Shown: positions 32,501-41,190 of the stretch, piece after piece
Numbering within the stretch: position 1 is the first letter of the stretch
How the letters are laid out: each line of letters opens with the position of its first letter
NCBI GenBank assembly: GCA_016706545.1
Contig: JADJJK010000022.1
Span: forward strand, 62,001-126,000
Direction of reading: 5' to 3'
DNA length: 64,000 nt
DNA from: Myxococcales bacterium
GTDB lineage: Bacteria; Myxococcota_A; Polyangia; Haliangiales; Haliangiaceae
Program-made: the position numbers and the translations under genes
Notes under the pieces: model-generated
Seen by the model: the letters and a program-made list of their open reading frames with translations, nothing else
What the model was told of the DNA's origin: nothing
Databases searched by the model: none

Positions 32501-33211
32501 GTAGAACGGGTTGGCGGCCTCGCGCGCCTGGAAGTACGTGTCGGGGTTGTGCGCGGTGCCGCGCAAGACCGGACGGTCCGGCGTCAGCGCGCGCCCGCGG
32601 TGGGCGAAGATCGCCGACTCGTCGATCATCGCGCGCAGGTCGTCATCGCTGAGCACCGCGATCTTGGCGATCTCGTGCGAGGTGCGAAAGCCGTCGAAGA
32701 AGTGCAGGAACGGCACCCGCGCCCGCAGGGTCGCCGCGTGCGCGATGCACGCGAGGTCCTGCGCCTCTTGCACGCTGCCAGAGCACAGCATGGCAAAGCC
32801 GGTGGACCGACACGCCATCACGTCGGAGTGATCGCCGAAGATCGAGAGCGCGTGGGTGGCGATGGTGCGCGCCGTCACGTGCATGACGAACGGCAACAGC
32901 TCGCCGGCGATCTTGAACATGTTGGGGATCATCAGCAGGAGGCCCTGCGACGCGGTGAAGGTCGTCGACAGCGCGCCTGCTTGCAGCGCGCCATGCACCG
33001 CCCCGGCGGCGCCGCCTTCGGACTGCATCTCCGCCACCTGGGGCACCGTGCCCCAGAGGTTGGGCGTGTCCACCGCGGCCCACTCGTCCGCCTGCTCCCC
33101 CATGGAAGAAGATGGCGTGATCGGATAGATCGCGATCACCTCGCTTAGCCGATACGCCACAGAAGCGACGCCCTGGTTGCCATCGAGCGTGCGCATCGTC
33201 GATTTGCTCAT
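29570..33211 (-). CDS. nifJ: Pyruvate:ferredoxin (flavodoxin) oxidoreductase
   Basis: 1213 residues, the usual length of single-chain PFOR. The enzyme converts pyruvate, CoA and oxidised ferredoxin to acetyl-CoA, CO2 and reduced ferredoxin, using TPP and Fe-S clusters in the cytoplasm. Domain I starts with MRTLDGNQGVASVAYRLSE. Two 4Fe-4S motifs are CIQCNKCAMVCPH and CTGCGACVEVC. Additional cluster and TPP motifs are CAGCGETPY, TGCSSIYSGNLPTTPYT and GDGWAYDIGYGGLDHV. A Gly/Pro/Ser tail with three GGSPGA-like repeats is unusual. It suggests the cell can generate low-potential electrons, including under low oxygen. Followed by the DHOD-like gene. Confidence 0.95.
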   Translation of the reverse strand: MSKSTMRTLDGNQGVASVAYRLSEVIAIYPITPSSSMGEQADEWAAVDTPNLWGTVPQVAEMQSEGGAAGAVHGALQAGALSTTFTASQGLLLMIPNMFKIAGELLPFVMHVTARTIATHALSIFGDHSDVMACRSTGFAMLCSGSVQEAQDLACIAHAATLRARVPFLHFFDGFRTSHEIAKIAVLSDDDLRAMIDESAIFAHRGRALTPDRPVLRGTAHNPDTYFQAREAANPFYDACAGIVGQEMERFAQLTGRRYLPYEYRGHPQAERVIVMMGSGAKTAHEVVEYLTERGEKVGVLEIRLFRPFVAQDFLSALPATVRTLAVLDRTKEPGAAAEPLFQDVVTALYEGEDTDDAAALRPKVIGGRYGLSSKEFTPAMVMAVFAELAASRPRRRFTVGILDDVTHLSLAVDPDFDLEPASVVRAVFYGLGADGTVGANKSAIKIIGEQTEQFAQGYFVYDSKKSGAMTVSHLRFGAQPIRASYLIRRAGFVAVHQWNFFERYDVLAQAAPGATLLINAPLPPDQVWDGLPREVQATILERKLRVFAVDALDVARRAGMAGRINMVMQTCFFALAGVFPRDEAIGHIKHELEKTYRKKGPEIIAKNLAVVDDTLAHLHEISIPAQVTATWVRPPPVSPSAPDFVQRLTAVMLAGQGDLLPVSAFPVDGTWPTGTARWEKRNLASQLPVWDARVCIQCNKCAMVCPHAAVRVKAYPSSQVAQAPATFKSIPFKAHGGDGELYTVQVAPEDCTGCGACVEVCPAKDKTNPRHKALEMAPQAPLRDAERDNYEFFLALPEADRTTISLDVKGAQFLEPLFEYSGACAGCGETPYLKLMTQLFGDRALIANATGCSSIYSGNLPTTPYTKNRDGRGPAWMNSLFEDNAEMGFGLRLAVDQHARLARDLLLSLGSQLGDELVSGLLAAEQHGEVAIAAQRQRVEALRGKLGAIDSAQARRLEAVVDYLVRKSVWIVGGDGWAYDIGYGGLDHVLAQNRDVNILVLDTEVYSNTGGQQSKSTPLGAAAKFASAGKSVPKKDLGLLAMSYGNVYVAQIAYGAKDAQTVKALAEADAWPGPSLIIAYSHCIAHGYDLSRGLAQQKLAVETGYWPLYRHDPRKAGGRESPLHLDSAAPKGKLADFARNETRFRIVEQQDPARFKDLIGRAQRGIAERYALYQHMAEPFDHGNGAGGSPGAGGSPGAGGDPSSPTREPQKS

Positions 33212-33442
33212 GGTACGGACCTAGTAATACGGCGTTCGGCGCGGCTGTCCAAGACGCAACGCCGCCGATCACGGGTGCGACGTGGGTCCTCGCGCCCCGG
33301 ACCGCGAAACACTCCGCAGAATCTGCGCTAGCACAAGGCCGCCGAGGCGAGACCACGCAAGAGTTGCGCAGAGCTGCTCGCTCCGCACTTCTCTCACCTC
33401 ACGCAGCGAGCACGCAACGAAGCGCTCGCGCACCAGCGCGCG

Positions 33443-34777
33443 CTACTCCCAGCGCCCTTGATACGGGTTGTAGCGGCAGCGCGCTGGCTTCGACAGCGGC
33501 TGTGCCGGATCCGCGACGTAGGCCCGACAGTCATGACAGATGTACCGGAACTCGCAGTCCTGGCAGACCGAGATCTGGTCTTTGGTGACCTTCCACGACG
33601 CCTGGAAGTGGTCCTGTGCCACCACTTGCAAGAGCGGCGTGTCGCCGATCTGGCCGTAGCTGTGAGCCATCGACGGGCAGTTCTTGATCGCGCCGCGCGC
33701 GTCGATGCTGACCTTGCGGTGAAGGCAGCTATTGTGCTCCACCGCCTCGGTGAAGGCCTCCACGTTGCAGTTGAAGTAGCGCGGCGACACCTGTCCACAG
33801 CAGGCCTCGGAGGTCACCTGCTCGCTGGTGAAGCGCAGCGTGGTGTGCAGATCCACCCGCACGATCTCGTCGTGCGCCGCGGTCGAGTGAACGGTCACGT
33901 GCTTGACCCGCTTGTGCTGCCGCAGCAGCAGCTCCAGCGCCGCTCGGTCGACGGTCGGGTGGGCGCCGGTCAGCACGCTGATGCCGCGCACCGTGGAGTC
34001 CACGAACGCCTCGAGCACGCCGGACAGCTCGGCCAGGCTCGCCGCGTAGAAGAAGCGGAGCTCGACCGCCTGACAGAACAAGGTGGAGAGCTGCTCGTTG
34101 ATGGACGCCAGCGGATGCTCGGTGCCCGCGGCGAAGTCGATCACGCAGTTGGTGATGGTGCGCGGGCTGCGCCAGGCGAGGCTCATCGCCGGGAACCGCT
34201 GCGGGCTGGCCGAGAGGAAGCCGTACTCCTTGCTGATCAAGAACTGCAGGTACTCGTCGATCTGCTGGTCGTGCTGGTGCTGGTAGTGCTCGTACACGGC
34301 GGAGATCGGCCGGTCCTTGCACAGCTCCAGGATCTCGACGAGCACGTTGGGGATGAAGGTGAAGGTGCTGCGTTGCAGATCGCAGACCAGGCTGCGCGAG
34401 GCGCCGTCCACCGCCAGACAGCAGGCCCACAGCACGAAATATTTCGACGGATCCAGCGGCGCCGCGGGCGCTGCTGGCGCTGCCTGCGCCTCAGGCGCCG
34501 CGGGCGCTGTCTCGCTCGCGCCGGGCTCGCTGGCGCCACCCGCGCCAGCCTCGCCGGGCGTCACCGGCCCAAGCGGCATGCTGAGGTTCTTGTAGAACCG
34601 GTTGTCCGCGTAGTCGCGCGAGCCGTAGCGCGAGCTTGGCTGCTTGTTGTCGAGGATGGCCTCGTCGCGCGCCAGATCCACGATGGGCTCGTAGTCGGCC
34701 AGGAGGAGGTTTAGCGAATGAAACCGCCGGTCGGCCTGGGCCAGGCTGGCGGAGAAGGGCTTCTTACGACTTGTCAT
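33443..34777 (-). CDS. gwsS: Grasp-with-spasm system SPASM-domain peptide maturase
   Basis: 444 residues. The N-terminal part contains FVLWACCLAVDGA and VCDLQRSTFTFIPN, typical of the precursor-binding (RRE/PqqD-like) start of this family. The C-terminus is a SPASM-type cysteine-rich region with CLHRKVSIDARGAIKNCP and CQDCEFRYICHDCRAY. No radical-SAM CxxxCxxC motif is present, the defining oddity of this family. An Ala/Pro-rich insertion lies at about residues 76-108. The ATP-grasp gene upstream overlaps it by 14 bp, so they are translationally coupled. Role, from the family: partner of the ATP-grasp ligase that installs ester or amide cross-links in a RiPP. Confidence 0.8.
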   Translation of the reverse strand: MTSRKKPFSASLAQADRRFHSLNLLLADYEPIVDLARDEAILDNKQPSSRYGSRDYADNRFYKNLSMPLGPVTPGEAGAGGASEPGASETAPAAPEAQAAPAAPAAPLDPSKYFVLWACCLAVDGASRSLVCDLQRSTFTFIPNVLVEILELCKDRPISAVYEHYQHQHDQQIDEYLQFLISKEYGFLSASPQRFPAMSLAWRSPRTITNCVIDFAAGTEHPLASINEQLSTLFCQAVELRFFYAASLAELSGVLEAFVDSTVRGISVLTGAHPTVDRAALELLLRQHKRVKHVTVHSTAAHDEIVRVDLHTTLRFTSEQVTSEACCGQVSPRYFNCNVEAFTEAVEHNSCLHRKVSIDARGAIKNCPSMAHSYGQIGDTPLLQVVAQDHFQASWKVTKDQISVCQDCEFRYICHDCRAYVADPAQPLSKPARCRYNPYQGRWE

Positions 34778-35738
34778 GTTCGATCAGGTGGAGGGCGATC
34801 TTCTCGTAGAGCGGGTAGTTGCACGGAAACGCCACCATGCCGAACTGGCCCGCGGGGTTGACCTCGAGGAAGTAGTACTTGCCGTCCTGCGCCTTGATGA
34901 GGTCCAGCGAGCCGCAGTTGAGCCCGATGCCGGTCATGAAGCGGTGGACGGCCTCGGCGATCTCGGGCGGCAGCTCGTACGGCACTTGCCGCGGCGGATC
35001 GGTCCAGTCGACGTTGCGGAAGTCAAGCGCAGACCGCGCGCGCTGCTGCGAGAAGATCGCCATGGAGTAACACTGCCCCGCGAGATAGAACACGCGCAGC
35101 TCGTACTCCTTGGGCACCAGCCGCTGCACGAGCGACGGCGCGAGCTCGTCGTCGAGAAGCTCCAGGTCTTCGTGCGTGACCTTCGTGGTGAACATGGCGT
35201 AGAAGCCGCTGCCGTCCTTGAGGAACATCGGCTCGTACAGCGACTTGCAGATGTAGTCGCCGCGCTCGATCAGCGCGCGCAGGTCTGACTTGCGGTTGAT
35301 GACGTGGGTCTGAGGCACCACCAGGCCAGCGCGGCCCGCCTGCACCAGCATGTCGAGCTTGTTGACGTGCGTGCGCGAAGGGTGAGTCAGCCAGTGCTTG
35401 CCAGAGAGCAGGGACAAGAGTCCGCCCAGGAGGATCGATTGCTCGCGCGAGATCTGCTCCAGCGCGTCTGGACGCACGCGGTTCTTGGCGTCGAACCAGT
35501 AGCGCGAGCGTCGCAGGTTGCCGAACTGGCGCAGCCAGACCGCGCCGATCGCGGACAGCTCGACCTCAGCGCCTCGCACCATGAGGCGCGGAGGCTCCGG
35601 CGGGTTCAGCGCCAGGTGAAACGCATCATGTAGCGGATCATCAGCGTTGAGCCGCAGATACGGATGGCCGTAGAAGGTGAGCCATTCGATGACGAAGTCG
35701 AGGTTGGTATCGCTGCTGGAGCTGAGGAGCAAGATCAT
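34764..35738 (-). CDS. gwsG: Grasp-with-spasm system ATP-grasp peptide maturase
   Basis: About 324 residues from ATG 35738, which begins directly at the pre-ATP-grasp strand (MILLLSSSSDTNLDFVIEWL); the longer frame upstream overlaps the precursor gene and is Arg/Pro-rich. ATP-grasp features are WLTHPSRTHVNKLDMLVQAG, YICKSLYEP, KEYELRVFYL and the Mg-binding YYFLEVNPAGQFGM. This family (with microviridin and graspetide ligases) activates Asp/Glu side chains with ATP and joins them to Ser, Thr or Lys. It is followed by the SPASM partner and preceded by two precursor peptides. Assignment is by motif and context; no search was run. Confidence 0.8.
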   Translation of the reverse strand: MILLLSSSSDTNLDFVIEWLTFYGHPYLRLNADDPLHDAFHLALNPPEPPRLMVRGAEVELSAIGAVWLRQFGNLRRSRYWFDAKNRVRPDALEQISREQSILLGGLLSLLSGKHWLTHPSRTHVNKLDMLVQAGRAGLVVPQTHVINRKSDLRALIERGDYICKSLYEPMFLKDGSGFYAMFTTKVTHEDLELLDDELAPSLVQRLVPKEYELRVFYLAGQCYSMAIFSQQRARSALDFRNVDWTDPPRQVPYELPPEIAEAVHRFMTGIGLNCGSLDLIKAQDGKYYFLEVNPAGQFGMVAFPCNYPLYEKIALHLIEHDKS

Positions 35739-35820
35739 GAGGAGGCTCGCTGGCGGGCCAGGAGCCGCCAACGTATCACGCGCGCCTCCTCGCGGTCGAC
35801 GAGGTGGCGCGCGCTGCGGC

Positions 35821-36024
35821 TCACTCCGGCGGTGGCGAGCCGCTGTCCTCGCCGTCCCAGCTATCATCGCCATCATTGCGTCCGCCACTTGGCGTCACCG
35901 TGATGGTGTCCAGCGTGGTGGTGGACTTGCCACCATGCACGCTGGACAGCTCCTGCGCCTCCAGCGTGCGAAACTTGTCCTGATTCAGACTTTCAAAAGC
36001 TGCAACACGGCGGATTTTTCTCAT
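35821..36024 (-). CDS. Graspetide-type precursor peptide 1 (67 aa)
   Basis: A leader of about 32 residues (AFESLNQDKFRTLEAQELSSVHGG) with a GG cleavage motif at 31-32. The core begins KSTTTLDTITVTPSG and ends NDGDDSWDGEDSGSPPPE. The core alternates Thr/Ser with Asp/Glu, as expected for side-chain-to-side-chain cross-linking by an ATP-grasp ligase. ATG 36024 was chosen by alignment with the second peptide; a start at 36036 would add four residues. The two cores match almost position by position. It lies just upstream of gwsG. Confidence 0.75.
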   Translation of the reverse strand: MRKIRRVAAFESLNQDKFRTLEAQELSSVHGGKSTTTLDTITVTPSGGRNDGDDSWDGEDSGSPPPE

Positions 36025-36143
36025 CAGGACGAGCATAGCAATGCGGCGTCAAGCGGCACGCATCCAGCGACGCACGCTTGATCCGGATCACGGTGCCGGG
36101 CTGGCGAACACGCAGCGGTTTGCTCAGCGCTCGCTCAGCGGTT

Positions 36144-36173
36144 CGCAGAGCGTTCGCTAGCGCTCGCTCTGCG
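36144..36173 (-). terminator. Hairpin at the 3' end of precursor 2
   Basis: CGCAGAGCG (36144-36152) pairs with CGCTCTGCG (36165-36173) through a 9-bp stem, overlapping the last codons and stop of precursor 2. There is no T-tail. It could act as a leaky terminator or stabilising 3' end that makes precursor 2 more abundant than the genes below. The flanking 36105-36180 is rich in GCTCGCTC-like short repeats. Confidence 0.5.
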
Positions 36174-36384
36174 CTGGCGGCAGACCACCGCTGTCCTCGC
36201 CCGACCAGCTATCATCGCCGTCGTTCGAGCTGCCGCTCGGCGTCACGGTGATGGTGCTCAGGGTGATGACGGTGGCGGCGCGACCGCCGTGGACCTTGTC
36301 CAGCTCCGTGGACTCGAGGGTCCGGAACTTGTCCTGCTGAAGGCTTTCGAACGCGGTGGTGGTGGTTCTGGTGATTTTCTTCAT
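36157..36384 (-). CDS. Graspetide-type precursor peptide 2 (75 aa)
   Basis: Leader MKKITRTTTTAFESLQQDKF... ending in HGG (33-34) and core TLSTITVTPSG then NDGDDSWSGEDSG, followed by a short tail LPPAQSER. ATG 36384 has a weak GAGAG ribosome-binding site. The core is nearly the same as that of precursor 1 (TITVTPSG and NDGDDSW[DS]GEDSG invariant), so one ligase can modify both. The likely promoter lies in the AT-rich region 36385-36685, with a TTGACA on the minus strand at 36418-36423. Gene order is precursor 2, precursor 1, ligase, SPASM. Confidence 0.75.
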   Translation of the reverse strand: MKKITRTTTTAFESLQQDKFRTLESTELDKVHGGRAATVITLSTITVTPSGSSNDGDDSWSGEDSGGLPPAQSER

Positions 36385-36685
36385 CGGCTCTCAACTCTAG
36401 GGAGGAGGGAATGAAGGTGTCAAGAACGATACAATTTCACCGCGAGACATTAGCGCGCAGATCTCGAAGTCGAGGTGGGATCCAGAAGGATTGGAGGCCT
36501 CATTCTGCGATTTTGAACGCTATTTCGAATCTTTATGTTTTTTGAATTACGTTTTGATATTGGATCCGTAGGACATCCCGCACATGCAATTACACGAAGG
36601 ATGGACCATTTAAACGTTATTCAACAAACATTTCATTTGGCAGATCCATAGATGATCTACGATCCATCGCGGTCCAGCATACATC
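36385..36685 (-). promoter_or_regulatory. AT-rich upstream region of the RiPP locus
   Basis: About 300 bp between the ABC transporter ATPase gene and precursor 2. GC drops clearly below the surrounding DNA at about 36440-36660, for example around TTTGAATTACGTTTTGATAT. TTGACA is present on the minus strand at 36418-36423, but no good -10 follows it at 17 bp. No gene was seen. It is either a promoter-rich leader or a joint of different origin. Confidence 0.5.
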
Positions 36686-37768
<1,083 letters not shown>

Positions 37769-37808
37769 ATGACGCGGTCCTTGTCCGCCGGCGAGTTCAC
37801 GAGCCGAG

Positions 37809-38627
37809 TCATCCCTTCACCGCGCCAAAGGTGAGGCCGCGCACCAGGTGGCGCTGCACCAGCGCGGTGAAGATCAGGATGGGGACCGTCGCCACCACCG
37901 CGACCGCCGCGACCTGGCCCCACAGCGTGCCGTGCGGCGTCACCAGCCCGGGGATGCCCACGGTGACGGTGCGCGACTCGAACGCGGCCAGGATGAAGGC
38001 ATAGAGGAACTCGTTCCAGCTCAGGATGAAGCACAAGACCGCGGTGGCGGCGACGCCGGGCGCGGCCAGCGGAAGGACCACGCGCGCGAAGGCGCCGGCG
38101 CGGGTGTGGCCGTCCAGCATGGCGGCCTCGTCGACCTCCGGCGGGATGTCCTCGAAGAAGCCGCGCATCATCCACACCACCAGCGACAGGTTGAACGTGG
38201 AGTGCGCCAGGATGACCGCGCTGCGGGTGTCTGCCAGGCCCAGGAAGTTGAACAAGAGGAACATGGGCACCACGATGGAGATGGCGGGCGCCATGCGCGT
38301 GGTGAGGAAGAAGAAGAACAGGTCTTCCTTGCCGCGAAACGAAAGCCGCGCGAAGGCGTACGCCGCCGGCACGCCGAGCGCGAGCGAGAGCACGGTCGAC
38401 CCCACCGCGACCAGCACGCTGTTCCACACCAGCGGGGCGTAGTCCTTGCGAAAGAAGACCTCCGGATAGTGCTCCGAGGTCGGCGAGAACAACCAGCGCG
38501 GGGTGTCCGCGAGCGCGTCGACCCGGGTCTTGACGGAGGTCAGCATCAGCCAGACGTACGGCAGCAGCGCCACGACGATGATCGCGAGCACCAGGGCCTT
38601 GGCGGCGCCGCGCCAGCCCCGGCTCAT
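37809..38627 (-). CDS. Carbohydrate ABC transporter permease (MalG/UgpE type)
   Basis: 272 residues from ATG 38627, which overlaps the stop of the other permease by 4 bp (ATGA). About six transmembrane segments. The EAA loop, PPEVDEAAMLDGHTRAGAF then PLAAPG, which docks on the ATPase, is intact. The reading frame stays open far upstream but only through antisense-like sequence. It forms the inner-membrane channel with the neighbouring permease. Confidence 0.9.
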   Translation of the reverse strand: MSRGWRGAAKALVLAIIVVALLPYVWLMLTSVKTRVDALADTPRWLFSPTSEHYPEVFFRKDYAPLVWNSVLVAVGSTVLSLALGVPAAYAFARLSFRGKEDLFFFFLTTRMAPAISIVVPMFLLFNFLGLADTRSAVILAHSTFNLSLVVWMMRGFFEDIPPEVDEAAMLDGHTRAGAFARVVLPLAAPGVAATAVLCFILSWNEFLYAFILAAFESRTVTVGIPGLVTPHGTLWGQVAAVAVVATVPILIFTALVQRHLVRGLTFGAVKG

Positions 38628-39610
38628 CGCGCGGCCCCAGCGCGGCCATGCGAGGTGGCGGCGCGGCTCAACGCGCCATAGAACACTTTGCACAAGAGGA
38701 GGACCACCAGGTAGATCATGAACGCGCACACCGCGCCATAGCCCAGGTCCCAGTTGCGGAAGTTGACGCGGTAGACATAGATGCTGAGCAGCTCCGTGCT
38801 GGTCCCAGGGCCGCCGCCGGTCATCAGGAACACCTTGTCGAACTCCTTGAACGCATCGATGGTGCGCAGGAGCAGCACCATCGCCAGGATCGGCCGCATC
38901 AGCGGCAGCGTGACATCGAAGAAGATGCGACGCCGGCTGGCGCCATCCATCATCGCGGCCTCGAACGGCGCGCGCGGCAGGCCGAGCAGGCCAGCCAGGG
39001 TCACCAGGACGACGAACGGGGTCCACTGCCAGATGTCCACCAGCACCATGGTGGTGAGCGCCAGCGCGGGATCGCCAAGCGGGCTGGTCTCGGCGCCGAG
39101 CAGCCCCAGCGCGCGCAGGGAGTACGTGACCATGCCAAAGTCGCCCTGCAGCACCAGCTTCCACAAGAGCCCCACCGCCACCGGCGCCAGCATCATGGGC
39201 ACCAGCACCAGCGGCATGATGAGCCGTGACCGCTGCACCTGCGCGGCCAGCAGCATGGCGATGGCGAAGCCGAGCACCATCTCGACGGAGACCGCCGCGG
39301 CCACGAAGCGCAGGGTGGTGGCGACGCTGTGCCAGAACACGCCGTCCTCGAAGAGCAGGCGCCGGTAGTTGGCGAGCCCGATGAAGTTGCCGTCCTGGCC
39401 GGGGGTGGAGTAGCTCAGGTCGGTGAAGCCGAGATAGAGGGTGTAGAGAAACGGCCCCACCAGGAGCAAGAGGAGCAAGAACACCGCGGGGAAGAGGAAG
39501 GCCGCGCCCAGCCCCCGCTCTGCGAGCGAAGAGCCGAGGCGGGCCAGGCCAGACAGGCCAGCGAGACCGACGAGACACGAGCGTGGGTGCGGAGCCCGGG
39601 GTGAGCTCAC
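38624..39610 (-). CDS. Carbohydrate ABC transporter permease (MalF/UgpA type)
   Basis: 328 residues with a hydrophobic start (FLFPAVFLLLLLLVGPFLYT), about six transmembrane segments and an EAA loop (APFEAAMMDGASRRRIFF then LPLMRPIL). The first 30 residues are Ala/Gly/Ser-rich and may not belong; a later start is possible. It is coupled to the second permease by an ATGA overlap and follows the solute-binding protein by about 30 bp. Confidence 0.85.
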   Translation of the reverse strand: MSSPRAPHPRSCLVGLAGLSGLARLGSSLAERGLGAAFLFPAVFLLLLLLVGPFLYTLYLGFTDLSYSTPGQDGNFIGLANYRRLLFEDGVFWHSVATTLRFVAAAVSVEMVLGFAIAMLLAAQVQRSRLIMPLVLVPMMLAPVAVGLLWKLVLQGDFGMVTYSLRALGLLGAETSPLGDPALALTTMVLVDIWQWTPFVVLVTLAGLLGLPRAPFEAAMMDGASRRRIFFDVTLPLMRPILAMVLLLRTIDAFKEFDKVFLMTGGGPGTSTELLSIYVYRVNFRNWDLGYGAVCAFMIYLVVLLLCKVFYGALSRAATSHGRAGAAR

Positions 39611-39641
39611 CAGGCTTTGAGCTGTGATCGCGCAAGGAGCG

Positions 39642-41072
39642 CTACTTGACCGGGTGAACCAGCGGGGCGCACGCGCCGAGCAGCTTGTTCATGTCCTTGG
39701 CGGCGGTATCAAGCGCGGCCTTCGGGGTCTTGCCGCCGGAGAGCGCCAGGCTCAGCTCGCGGACCAGGATGTCGGTGATCTCCGGGGCCTGTGGGATCGT
39801 CGGCTTGGGCCGCGCCACCGCGTTGGTATCCGCTGCGGCCTGGGAGTACGTCAGCTTCTTGACGTCCGGGTGTTCGTACACGTCCGGCCGCGCGGTGGCG
39901 CCGCCGCCCAGGTGCTGCGCGAGCTGCTGATCAAAGCCCATCATCCACTGGATGAACAGGTACGCGGCCTCCGGATTCTTCGACTGCGCCGGGATGAGAT
40001 ACGTCCAGCCCTCGATCTGTCCGACCTTGCCCGCCTTGCTCTGGGGCTCGACCGGCAGCGTGGCAAAGCCCATCTTGCCGGACACCTTGCTCTGCGCCGG
40101 GTTCTCGACGGCGTAGGTGGCGTCGTTCCACATGATGAGCTCGAACACCTTGCCCTGCTGCATCAGCGCCATCACGTCGTCCCAGAAGTAGTTGAGCGTG
40201 TCTGGCGGCGAATACCGCATCAGGCCCTTGTAGTACTCGAGCGAGGCCACGGCCTCGGGGCTGTTGACGATGATCGGGCCGCACTGGCTGCCGACCTCGG
40301 TCTGCATCATGTCGCCGCCGAAGCTGTAGAGGACGTTTAGCCACTCGTACCACAGCGCTTCGTGGCGCTTGCCTTGGATGGCGGTGCCATAGAACTTCTC
40401 CGCCGGCCGATGAAACCACGCCGCGGCGTCCTGGTACTCCTTCCAGGTGGAGGGCACCTTGAGCGGGTAGCCGTACTTGGCGGCAAAGCCTGCCTGCTCC
40501 TTGGCGTCTTCGAGCAGGTCCTTGCGATACCAGAGGAACATGGTGAGCGACGTGAACGGAAACCCGTACGCCTTGCCGTCGTACCAGGAGATCTCCTTCC
40601 ACAACCGCTGGGTCAGCGACTTCTCCGGCTGGAACGAGGGATCGCGCAGCGCCGGGTTGTCGAAGAACCTGGAGATGGGCACGACGTGGCCGTTGCCGAC
40701 GAAGCGGCCCAGCTCGCGGTGCGGCTGCAGGATGAAGTCGTACCGGCCGCGCTTGGAGTTGAGGTCCAGCATGACCTTGTTGACCGCCTCCGAGTGCTCG
40801 TACATCTCGATGGCGAGCTTGATGCCGGTCTTCTTCTCGAACTCGCCCGCGAGCTTGCCCATGGCCTCGAGCGGCGGCAGCGCCTCGCCCACGACGCGCA
40901 GCGTGGTCCCGGCGTAAGGCTTGGCCGCCTTCTCCAGGGTCCACGGCCCGCTGTCCGCCGGCGCGGCGGCAGCGCCGGTGGCGACCGGGGGGTCCTGCTG
41001 CTTCTTCTTGGAGCACCCGGCCAAGGGCAGGATGCAGAACAACGACAGAGCTACCAGGCCACGTACACCCAT
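39642..41072 (-). CDS. Extracellular solute-binding lipoprotein (family 1)
   Basis: 476 residues with lipobox LPLAGC followed by a Lys-rich start, as is usual for anchored binding proteins. The body has the family-1 pattern (KAAKPYAGTTLRVVGEALPP near the start, FEKKTGIKLAIEMYEHSEA, then YLFIQWMMGFDQQ near the end). It captures the ligand for the two permeases and ATPase downstream in the same operon. Family members bind sugars, oligosaccharides or glycerol-3-phosphate. A sigma54-type activator lies just upstream on the same strand, about 120 bp away. Confidence 0.85.
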   Translation of the reverse strand: MGVRGLVALSLFCILPLAGCSKKKQQDPPVATGAAAAPADSGPWTLEKAAKPYAGTTLRVVGEALPPLEAMGKLAGEFEKKTGIKLAIEMYEHSEAVNKVMLDLNSKRGRYDFILQPHRELGRFVGNGHVVPISRFFDNPALRDPSFQPEKSLTQRLWKEISWYDGKAYGFPFTSLTMFLWYRKDLLEDAKEQAGFAAKYGYPLKVPSTWKEYQDAAAWFHRPAEKFYGTAIQGKRHEALWYEWLNVLYSFGGDMMQTEVGSQCGPIIVNSPEAVASLEYYKGLMRYSPPDTLNYFWDDVMALMQQGKVFELIMWNDATYAVENPAQSKVSGKMGFATLPVEPQSKAGKVGQIEGWTYLIPAQSKNPEAAYLFIQWMMGFDQQLAQHLGGGATARPDVYEHPDVKKLTYSQAAADTNAVARPKPTIPQAPEITDILVRELSLALSGGKTPKAALDTAAKDMNKLLGACAPLVHPVK

Positions 41073-41190
41073 ATGCCGTGCAGCCTACCACCGGATCTCA
41101 CGCGGACCGGGCAAAGGGTCCAGCAAGTGCGAGCGCCCGGCGCGTAGAACGCTCGCCGAGCGTCAGCCGGATTACCAGACCGGCTCGCGC

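Noticed and set aside
28706..33148. Long plus-strand frames opposite DHOD-like and nifJ
   Set aside because: They are opposite highly conserved enzymes and have the usual composition of antisense frames in GC-rich DNA.
37809..39635. A single 608-residue permease protein
   Set aside because: The first half is an out-of-frame copy of the other permease gene; the real start is ATG 38627 with a 4-bp overlap to the first permease.
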